64,000 bases of DNA from assembly GCA_004380135.1 (NCBI GenBank), contig QXCR01000123.1, positions 1-64,000 on the forward strand, in the 5' to 3' direction. Positions 10,975 through 19,688 of the stretch are shown one piece after another. The stretch comes from Stemphylium vesicarium. Lineage: Eukaryota; Ascomycota; Dothideomycetes; Pleosporales; Pleosporaceae. Position 1 is the first letter of the stretch. Every line of letters begins with the position of its first letter. The position numbers and the translations under genes were made by a program. The notes under the pieces are model-generated. The model searched no databases. It had not been told where the DNA came from and saw only the letters and a program-made list of their open reading frames with translations.

Positions 10975-12242
10975 TCACATGGTCTTATTCGCCACCAGCC
11001 GTTGAACGCGAGCGGTCAGTGCTGAACTGCATCCATCCATCCCAAGCAACTGATCAGCCAACCCAGCGGCACAAACAGTTTTTGCCCAGAACATTCGCAC
11101 CGGATCAGCACACCCAGTACTTGCGAAGAGGAGGTTGAGATCTTCAAGTGCAATTTCCACCGCGGAGTGCTGATCCGAAGGCATCTCCCAACGATCCAGC
11201 ACTAGCCTACGAACATGTTCATCTTCTATATGTGTTGCGAAGCAGTAAAGCTCCATGAGAGAGGGTCCATCGCATCCCTCACATTCAGGGAAATCTGTCA
11301 GTTTTGTGGAAGATACACAATGCGAATACCGCTGAACAGTCGTCACTGATGGACCGTGTAGCTGCACTTGCCCTCCAGCCATTCCAACCAGTAATCGTCG
11401 GAAAACAAGCGAGCTCCTCCGAACTTCTTCACAGTCGATCGTAACACTCCCGAGCGATATTTCCCGGGTATCGATTACCTCAATGGTGAGCAAACGCGAG
11501 TCTACGGACCTGACATCGCCGATATAGTTCCGGATATATGCTTGGTTACGAGGATCGTCTGGCGGTAGCCAACCCGCGATACGATCGTTGGAGTCAGAAT
11601 ATCCGATGGTCTCGACACGTTTCTGCTGTCTGTCAGTACCACGCTTTGAACGCACGTCCGTGTCTACAATGTTTCGCACGCGGTGGGCCGGAGCTTTTGC
11701 AACGTTGGCCTTTGGTCGTGGAGCCTAGGACATCCTGATCTTGTGCGCGTACACGATCTTGACAGAATACGTGGGATGTTTCTTCATCCAATCAGTTCGA
11801 TGCTGACGAGCGCGCTTTTCCATAGCAGCCGGAGTAACGGAGACGCCATACTTCTCGTTGTACGCTCTGGCGACGGCTGACCATGAGAGAGGAGCATGAG
11901 TGATGGAACACTTGCCGTACGCGTTTGGCTTATTGTTGTCGCGCATCAGAATGATGAAATAACTTGATCTTCTAGGCGTCGCTGCTTGCCATCCTTTTCG
12001 GCATCTGTCATCTTGCGATGATTCAAGCGTCGATGTTCCATGGATGCGTCAGAATCCGTCGCTTCGCCTACATCTTCTTCAGACTCATATGCGCTCGGCC
12101 GGTAGTCTTCTGCATTATCATCTGCTGCATCAGTAGCAGGTGAGCTGTGCGCATGGCTCGCAGAACCACTACCCTTCATTTTCTTGATTGCCCTGCCCAA
12201 AGCGCTTCCGGAAGACTTGGCACTGTCGAACTTGCGCTTCAT
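10975..12242 (-). pseudogene. Disrupted gene: Myb-like N-terminal and BTB-like C-terminal segments
   Basis: Three coding-like stretches on the minus strand line up in order. 12242-11946 is Lys/Ser/Asp-rich and ends RRLEDQVISSF. 11946-11728 contains LSWSAVARAYNEKYG and MEKRARQHR, a Myb/SANT-like Trp-helix pattern. 11724-10975 has a BTB-like strand-helix region (DSRLLTIEVIDTREISLG, then LMELYCFATHIEDEHVRR). The first two are offset by one frame, overlapping at TGATG (11948-11944); the last two share a frame but are separated by TAG at 11725-11727. No intron with sensible signals removes either lesion, so I read this as a decayed gene with a frameshift and a stop. The alternative is a functional gene with unrecognised splicing or sequence errors. 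The architecture is close to that of the gene at 4650-6660. Confidence 0.55.
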
Positions 12243-12839
12243 GACGGGTACGAAGAGGCAGTGTTACGGGTTGAAAATGAAAGTACGCCTGAGATATATG
12301 GGAGAGGAGAGAACATGGTAGTAGGCCCTTCTAGGTGAATGCGGACTGGCGAGGCGGCTCACCAAATTCTGCGCCCCTACGTGAACGTTCCCTACATTGT
12401 ACAACTACATATCCATCATCCTCCCATCTTTGGTCAGCCGGTGAATACTCTGTGCAAGCACAATGATCACGATTCAGAAAATACTACACCGCGATTAGAT
12501 ATGTTGCAGATACCGATGGCAAGAGCTGCAGGTTCTATAAGATGCGAATCCCCGTCAGTAGAAGGTCAGTGTCGCATCCGGTGTCGTGGGAAAGGTTCCT
12601 GAATGCGTCGTACCTTGTTGCTTCCAGCGTACTCCAGTCACCGGAAGAACATGCTCGTCCAATCTAGGCATGCGTTATGGCACAATGTCAGTGGCACCTG
12701 ACGTACAACACGATGCTCGCGCACGATTTTCATGACTAGCAATCCCGGTGTTGGGAGTTGTTCGTACGATATCGTCAGCCTTTTGGCAGATGGCAGTTGT
12801 CTCTTAGGTATGATACTATCAAACTACAGCACTGGGTGA
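12243..12839. other. Intergenic: upstream of the disrupted gene, downstream of the SDR gene
   Basis: About 600 bp with no credible coding region or RNA gene on either strand. Confidence 0.5.
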
Positions 12840-13796
12840 TCAAAGAGTCATCCTCATCTTCAGTAAGTCCCTTTCCACGATCTCTTCCTTCCCAGTGCTC
12901 AACTCTTCCAGGTCCCAACAAGCACTGAGATACCTTCCGCTCAACCATTCTCTCCTCTCCGCACCCAGCCATAGCAAAGTATCGCCCGCCAGCTCAGGGG
13001 TATCGATCAGGTAGGTCTGAAACTGCCCCGGCATGCCAAGACTCAACTCGGTCTGCACACCCCCAGGGTGTATAGCAATAGCGACCATACCTTCGTTGCC
13101 CTTTCCGTGGTCCTGGTCGATAAACTCGGTGAATCTCATTGCAGCAAGCTTGGCGATAGCGTAGGCGGTTGCATGGCGTCCCGTGACGACCGCAGCTATG
13201 GAGGCGACGTTGATGATGATTTTGATTGAGGAGGCCAACAGGAGCGGCCAAAAAACACGGGTTACGAGATACGTGCCTTTGACGTTGATCTCGTAGTCGC
13301 GCCACCATTCGTCCGGGTCCGTGTCTGGAATGCCTACGAAACTCGAAAGGTGGCCCGCGTTGTTGATCAAGACGTCAACGCGACCGTCAAGGTCATGGGA
13401 GATTTGCTTTGCGGCAGCTTCCACACTCTCCCGGCTAGTGACGTCGATCTTGAAGGTCACGATGCGCGGTTCTGGATGCCCTGCACCTTTTGCTGCCTCC
13501 AAGACGTCTTTGACCACCGACCCAAGAGAAGAGCGAGCACCAAGCGCAATACTGGAAGCCCCAGCTTTGGCATAACTAACCGCTGTCGCTTTCCCAATCC
13601 CTTTTGAAGCTCCTGTAATGAGCACGTTTTTACCGTTAAGGTCGAAGTTCTTTGGGTCGATGTAAGGATAGGTATCGTGACGATTGGTGGTGACGAAGTG
13701 TGGACCTAGATTGCGTTAGCTTTTTATTCAGCATCATGGACGATCCATGTTTAACCTACCGTTGGTTGCGCGAGCCAAGCCGTAGTCGTCTGTCAT
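12840..13796 (-). CDS. Short-chain dehydrogenase/reductase (classical SDR), two exons
   Basis: Exons 13796-13760 and 13705-12840, intron 54 bp with a GCTAAC branch site and CTAG acceptor, giving 300 aa. A cytosolic NAD(P)-dependent oxidoreductase of unknown substrate. Seen in the sequence: the cofactor motif TGASKGIG at residues 43-50, LINNAG after strand 4, the catalytic Ser181 in INVAS, and Tyr194 with Lys198 in the YAIAK motif, so the active site is complete. The N-terminal 40 residues include DPKNFDLNGKNVLITGAS, which resembles the start of several fungal SDRs. Length fits a classical SDR with a short extension. The mini-exon supplies the only ATG in the right frame. The gene lies head-to-tail with the GMC oxidoreductase upstream (358 bp gap), so joint function in one catabolic or detoxifying route is possible but unproven. 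Confidence 0.9.
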
Positions 13797-14154
13797 GTTG
13801 ATGGGTTGATATGTCTCTTTGAAGTTGAAAACTCAGTACACCAGCAACAGAAGAATACATTCTCCGCTAGTATCCGGTACCTACGTTATATAATGATTTA
13901 GCGAGACCCACTATGAGCAAGGGGCGCAAAAAAGCTTGGATGAGTTGCGGACATACGAGAAGTGCGACCATCCGAATGCGGCCCTGGAGTTATGGACGGA
14001 AGCGGAGTTGTATTGAAGTACGGGGATTCTCATACAAGGCGGGTTTACTTTCTACATTTCACATGTGGATACCTTGTAAGATTATACCTTGTAAGATTAT
14101 ACCTTGTAAAATTCGGAATTCTGAGACTGAGAAGAGTATCTAACCATCTTTGGC
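13797..14154. other. Intergenic between SDR and GMC genes
   Basis: 358 bp with promoter sequence for the SDR gene and the 3' end of the GMC gene. It contains the 15-bp triple repeat listed separately. No gene seen. Confidence 0.5.
14069..14113 (+). repeat. Three tandem copies of a 15-bp unit (ATACCTTGTAAGATT)
   Basis: Copies at 14069-14083, 14084-14098 and 14099-14113. The first two are identical; the third differs by one base. The array ends about 40 bp beyond the GMC stop codon, so it lies in that gene's 3' untranslated region or just past it. Confidence 0.85.
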
Positions 14155-15876
14155 TTAGTCAATGAGAGCAAGGATCCTTTCCACTGCTCTCTCCGCAGCG
14201 ATCATGACACCCATCACCGGGTTTGTTGTCAGAGGCGGAATGATACTAGCATCGACCACAAACAGGTTCTTCATACCGATCACTTTAGTATCCGCATCCA
14301 CGCATTCCTCCATTCTGCAGCTACTGCTCCAGTGCTGCACGTTACCAAGCGTGTATTTGCTTGGAGTCTTCAACCAGGTCTCGATCGCCTCCAATGTTGA
14401 GTCCTTCGCGATATTCAGCGGTGTCAGAGTCCGCGGCAGCGACTTGAAGATGTTGTGGACGAATGTTGCAATGGCCGATACATCGCGTGGGTCAGAGTAG
14501 AAGTTTGATACCGGCGTTGCGATACCCCTTGCGTCTAGGTTGACACGGCCGAAAGAGCGAAGGCCAGATGTACCGTATACATTGAGAGTGACGGTTCCGT
14601 TTTTCATGTAGTCCATGGCTCCGGAAGAGTCGATGGTACCTTGGCAGCCGACCACGTCTTCACCTTGTTGGATATAGTCCCAGAAAGCACTCGTTTGCGA
14701 AGCAAGAGTGTATGGCCCAGAACGGTTCTTCAAGTACAGCTCGGCATCGCCGGCTAGTGGGTAGGAGTAGTTGTAAATGTACGAGTCGATAGAGTCGGAT
14801 TGGAGTTCGATAAAAGTGTTCGGGTTGTCAAAAACCTTGTCCCCAACGGCAGTGTTGTTGATCCAGTCTTGGGGCGGTTGGGTGACATGACCGTTCTTCG
14901 AGAGATTCTTCAGAGCCTCCGCCTCTCCAATGCCGGACCACATGAGAAGCTGGGGACTCAGAAGCGCGCCAGCTGAAGCAATGACTGTGCCACCTTCCTT
15001 GATGCAGATGCTGTATGGGGCGCTAGCACTGCTGGTCTCGACATCTACACCATTCGCAACATCGCCGTCTCGGCGAACGCGCAAGACCTTAGTTCCGGTT
15101 TGGAAGGAGAAGTTTGGCCGCTCTAGCGCAGTCTGGAGGTACGTCTTCACCGGCCCACTTCTTTGGCCTCCTTCATAGTTCCAGATCGGGTGACCGAACA
15201 CCTTGTTCTTAGTATGGTTTTGTGGGCCATCGTTGAGACCGACCTCAACATACCCTGCGCCATCAACGAGCCATTGCTTTGCGGCGTCGTAACCGCTTTG
15301 CAGATACCTCTTTCCGTCTTGCGAGTTGTTGTCGGTACTCGGTTGCGTTGCTCTTACTTTCTCGATGGCGCATTGCATATCCTTGTTCTTCCAGCCGTCG
15401 GGGAAGTAGCGGTCCCAATCACTGGCTGGTGGCTGGAAGAAAAGACCAGCATTGATTGCCGTGTTACCACCAACGGTGCATCCCTGGAAGGCATTGACAA
15501 CATCAGATGCGCAAGTCAATCCCTTTCCAGGCATCGAGAAGATGGACTTGTAGAGCCCAGGGACGTCAACACGGCTAAGCTCTGTGTCATTTAACCAGTC
15601 TGGCCGTGCGCGCCCGCCGGTAATGTAATAGGATGGTCCACCCTGTTCCAGAAGAAGGGTCTTCTTCCCAGCTTCGCTCATGCGGTCTGCTGTGACAATA
15701 CCGGCTGGTCCGGACCCTAGCCATTGTCAGTCTCCTTGCCAAAGGTCAGCGCAGAGGTTCGCATTCTTACCAACAACAATCACGTCCCACTCGCCACCAG
15801 CGCACAATTCAGCTCCAGTGTTGCTTGCCAGGAAGGCTACTGGAAGCAAAGCCTTCCAGATTTGTGTCGCGACCAT
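14155..15876 (-). CDS. Secreted GMC-family FAD-dependent oxidoreductase
   Basis: Exons 15876-15771 and 15716-14155 (intron 54 bp), 555 aa. GMC enzymes oxidise alcohols or sugars with FAD. The first ~22 residues (MVATQIWKALLPVAFLAS) form a signal peptide, so the enzyme is likely secreted. The dinucleotide-binding motif VVGSGPAG (residues 34-41) is split by the intron and restored on splicing. Then come GCTVGGNTAINAGLFF (GMC signature 1), GALLSPQLLMWSGIG (signature 2), and the C-terminal catalytic pair His497 (NVQHWSSS) and Asn534 (TTNPVMG). Several N-glycosylation sites are present (for example NHTK, NYSY). Length fits stand-alone GMC enzymes. It resembles the flavin half of cellobiose dehydrogenase, but no cytochrome domain is fused. 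Substrate unknown; dehydrogenase versus oxidase cannot be told from sequence. Confidence 0.92.
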
Positions 15877-17348
15877 AATGTTTTTCGAATTCGATACTTC
15901 GGAATGGCGTTTGGTGTCAGAGTGTAGAGCTGCTGTCAAAGTACCTGCCAGCAAGCCAAAAGGCTTACTTTAAGCATCTCGTCTCATCCCCTAGGCTATA
16001 CGCTTACCGGGCTTAGAGAGGGTAACACCAAGCACGGTGATGTATTGTACCACTGTTCTGAGCAAATTTGCAACTTGAGACTTGATGCCGACACCACCGA
16101 ATACGAAAAGCAACGATACCATGACGCCCGTTTACGAGCGGGCCCGTGCGATGTGCTTGTTTTCACCAAGAACGCGGACACCTAGCTATTTCAGCTTCCA
16201 CGATCGACGCCTAGCTCGCGCGCCGGTCGACACTGATGCAACTCTCTGAGTCAGTGCGTCCTGGCCGATGTTAAGGAATGGCCACTACGTAGTTATTTTG
16301 GGACATGAGCGCGGGCTGAAGGCGGTGGCGACGATGGGGTCGACTAGGAACATCAATGCGTCACCGGACAACAGGGCCGAGGTACAGTTCCTTTGCATTT
16401 GCAATGCTGCCTCGAGATGCGTGCGATCCTGGGGAACCCAAAAGGCGTTCAGTTAGCATTGGTGACACGATGCGGAAGCTTTGTGTGCGAGAAGCTTATT
16501 GCTCCTGCAATGTTCCCGATCGGCCCGCTTGAAATGGTGCATCGACGAGCACTAGGGCCCGATTTGACCTCGGTGCCCTTTCGTACAACCTCTCCCCGCT
16601 CTCAACCTGTTGATCAACTTTACTGTCCTGCATGAGTAACAGCGGTAAAAGGCTATTTTCCTGGAGTGCAGCGACTGCTAGCAATGAAATCTAGACCGGC
16701 GATTTTTGCGCGGCTTGAAACTCAAAGTGGGATGGTGGCATTCTGTCTGCGGAATTGGCGCAAACTACCTAACATGTTAGAACAAAAAGCAAATTCTTGG
16801 GATCACCAGTAGTGGTTGAAATGACTGGCACGGTGCGTCTCAAAGGCTATTTGGCGCATGTCCCGATAGTGAGTCTTATTGTGTCACAAATCGTGACTCT
16901 ATACAAGGAGCACAGCAACCCTCGATAATGATCAGTTAATTCCCTCCACGAGCCAAATCTCTCTGTAACGCTGTACCACACATCTAAGGGCTCGACTTAA
17001 AATCATCTCACGGTCTCACTAATATAGAAAAATGCCCGTTTTCAAAGCACCATACACCGCCTTCGATGAGGATGGTTGATCCAATTCGACCATATTGGCG
17101 GAGAACTCTGGTCAAAGTCGAGTCACCTAGACATCATAACAGACAATCTATCCATTGTGCTGCAATCAGATTGATGGCGAATAGTTGTTCCAATGACTCT
17201 TGCAGTAGAGTCAACGCATCGTACTTAAAGGTTCAACGCAAGCTCGCATCGAGACTCCTGGACCATACATTACGCTGGACTTCCTAATCAAAACTAATCT
17301 TGTCTATCTTACTAACACCGACGGCCTCCATACAGTGACCGAGCCGAA
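15877..17348. other. Intergenic, about 1.5 kb
   Basis: Holds the divergent upstream regions of the GMC gene (minus) and the small gene at 17349 (plus). No open stretch with a credible start, splice sites or domain was found. Confidence 0.45.
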
Positions 17349-17959
17349 ATGAGCTCTTCTTTTAGAACGTTTACGGTCAGACATGGTCGGGGATGTAGAA
17401 ATGCTGAGCAGCGGACGGGATACTACGAGGACAGCTTGCGCAAACTGGGAGAGGGCTTCCCCGTTGAGATAGCAGTAATGGAAGGTAAATACAAAACATC
17501 TCATTATAACTATTCCTAGCTCACCCGAGTAAGACCTCTTACATCCGCTATGGGATCCGGTCGTAAAAGGCGATCGCGTTCGTGTTGTGCAAAACGTGCG
17601 CGACGAACACGTGGTCTGCCTCGACCTCCTAGATGGACACGGAAGAAGGATCCTTCGCGGGGGCGAGCGTCCTTGGCTCCAGGAAAAGGACGCAATATAC
17701 GACTTCATCAAATTGGTGAATGCATCCCTCGGGAATGATTCCCGCTTGCACACCCCCAGAAATCTCGAAGTCGTTCGACAAAAGGCATGTTTCTTTGCGT
17801 CACAGATATTTGAAAGATCACGAAATACCCTACGATACGAGTGGTGGGTCAGGCCCGTTCAAAGCTTACCTGAAATACGAGTTCGAGGCCCTTATATATA
17901 TCGTGGGATACCTCAAAGATGAGTGGAAGGACATGAGATTGAGGCCAAAGTTTTCCTAA
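17349..17959 (+). CDS. Small uncharacterised protein assembled from three exons
   Basis: Three short exons, none long enough to stand out alone, join in frame: 17349-17484 (MSSSFRTFTVRHGRGCRN and on), 17534-17715 and 17771-17959, giving 168 aa. Intron 1 (17485-17533, 49 bp) has a GTAAAT donor and TAAG acceptor; its removal restores GAA-GAC across the junction and deletes an in-frame TAA. Intron 2 (17716-17770, 55 bp; GTGAAT donor, GAAG acceptor) moves translation into the frame carrying GGSGPFKAYLKYEFEAL and YLKDEWKDMRL. All phases agree and the total is a multiple of three. No domain recognised; soluble, charged, no signal peptide. The second acceptor is the least certain point. It could be a gene restricted to this lineage. 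Confidence 0.55.
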
Positions 17960-18969
17960 GAGCCTGAAAGCCGCAGGGAAAGGAAGTGCGAGGTTGAATC
18001 GGAAAGAAAGGGCAAAGAAAGAGACTCCCGCATCGGATTTTTAAGCATGCGAACGGAGAAAGGAGAGAGGTCAATCGGACTTCGGTGAAGGTGCTAATAG
18101 CGGTCATTCTTTGCTTTAGAGCAGTAAGGGTGGTTGCTGAGCGGATCTTCTCACTCCCCACGTATCAGCTTCTCACCAGACAAGTACTTCCTCGAGCACG
18201 AACCTGTTACATACTGGTTACCACTAATTGTGACGCAGGACCCAGGCACGAAAAGGTTGAATCTGCAAGTGAATTTGACAATGTGCTTCTCAAGTTCCTC
18301 TCAGATCAAAGTAGCAGAGTAAGTCATGGTGTAACTAAAAATAGCGAGGAACTGTGTGGGAGTTGGGAATCCGGCACCACAAACAATAAGTTGCAGAAAC
18401 GTACACCGAGCAAGCAATTTCATGTCATGCTGAATGATGGATTTTCCCCTCGTGGACGGTTCACTGCTCTGGTTTTCACTCTCTCATGTCACCCTCCGCC
18501 TACACCCCTCACTTCACCTTCAACTCTCAAATCATGATCGATTTATCCCGCACCGTCTCCATCTCCGGTCCCACGACTTCGAAAACGACAAAAATAACGA
18601 AAAAATAGAATCGCAAAAACATATTGCCCTCGTCCAAGACGGCCATACCGCCCCCAAAGAATGCGACACGTCCAATGCCAATGCACCCGCCTTCGCGAAC
18701 GCGCCCCGCTTTCACAAAGCCTCTTTCAGGCCAGCATAAGCCCGCACAGTAAATCTTCTCAAATTTCAACAAAAAGCAACCCCATTGATGTGTTCCAGGC
18801 CCTCCAATAAAACCGCCATTATCAGGTCCAAGAGCATATTCGCAGCACCCCATACCAATCGCACTACGACTGAGCGAACCAAAATCGTTAAACTGAAGGT
18901 CTCAATCCCGCTCACTACTAGCTCAAAGCCTGCAGCACAGGAAAGTACTGGGTCGGAAAAGAGCACAGT
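17960..18969. other. Intergenic, about 1 kb
   Basis: Upstream of the coiled-coil gene. An open stretch from 18789 on the plus strand leads into the same region but in the wrong frame for the coiled coil. An additional 5' exon of the next gene could lie here and was not resolved. Confidence 0.4.
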
Positions 18970-19451
18970 ATGGAGCAGATCCCAGATCGAGACAAGGTAG
19001 GAATATATGAGAAACATGTCCACCCGTTTTTTTCGGCAAAACTGACATTCGACAGGTCCAATCCCTCCTCTCACACAAGCGCAAGCGCGCGGAAGAATAC
19101 GACGCCCACCTCACAGAACTTCACCAACTACGTGCCGAGAAAGTGGACTGGCAACGCCAGCAGACTGTAATAGAGCAGTACGCAAAAGAAAACTTGAATC
19201 TGGGCAAACGCATCATCGATGGTGATGTGGAGATAGCGCGGCCAAGGCGCTTACTACAGTCACGCAATGGGGCTATGGTAAAATACAAGGCTGCGGCAGA
19301 GGCGTGCAAGCCACTAATCCTGGATGCGATTGAGAGCAAGTGGATTGCCGGGTTGGAGGGGCAGGGCAGAGGTGGGGATGTCAAGGCGAGGGCTGCGGAG
19401 AAAGCGAGGGAGGAGTATGAAAGGCTAATTCAGGTTTCTGAGGGCTCGTAG
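18970..19451 (+). CDS. Small putative coiled-coil protein with a 27-bp first exon
   Basis: Model: exon 18970-18996 (MEQIPDRDK), intron 18997-19055 (59 bp; GTAGGA donor, GACAG acceptor), exon 19056-19451, giving 140 aa. The second exon encodes a long charged helix (KRKRAEEYDAHLTELHQLRA, then VDWQRQQTVIEQYAKENLNL) with heptad-like leucines, followed by a second helical part rich in Lys, Glu and Ala. No known domain or signal peptide. The ATG is the first in frame after an upstream stop, but an earlier exon cannot be excluded. It could also be a relic. The neighbouring lipase gene is convergent, its stop 237 bp downstream. Confidence 0.45.
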
Positions 19452-19478
19452 TCAGTCAGTTCATATGAGGCAAACGCT

Positions 19479-19503
19479 GGGAAGGGAAGGGAAGGGAAGG
19501 GAA
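19479..19503 (+). repeat. GGGAA pentanucleotide microsatellite, five copies
   Basis: Five perfect consecutive GGGAA units between two convergent genes. A simple sequence repeat likely to vary in length between isolates. Confidence 0.9.
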
Positions 19504-19688
19504 AGGATGATGAATTGTGACACTAGTCTCGCAGCGAAAGTCTCAAAGACGGGATGTCAAAACAAGATACTTGGGTAAGTAATTACAAGGGAAGGATCGA
19601 AAGTTTTTTGGCGTTACGCATGTCCATTGTTCTAGGGCACCTACCAAGTAGTAATGAGAGGACATTCGTATAGGATATATGTACATCC

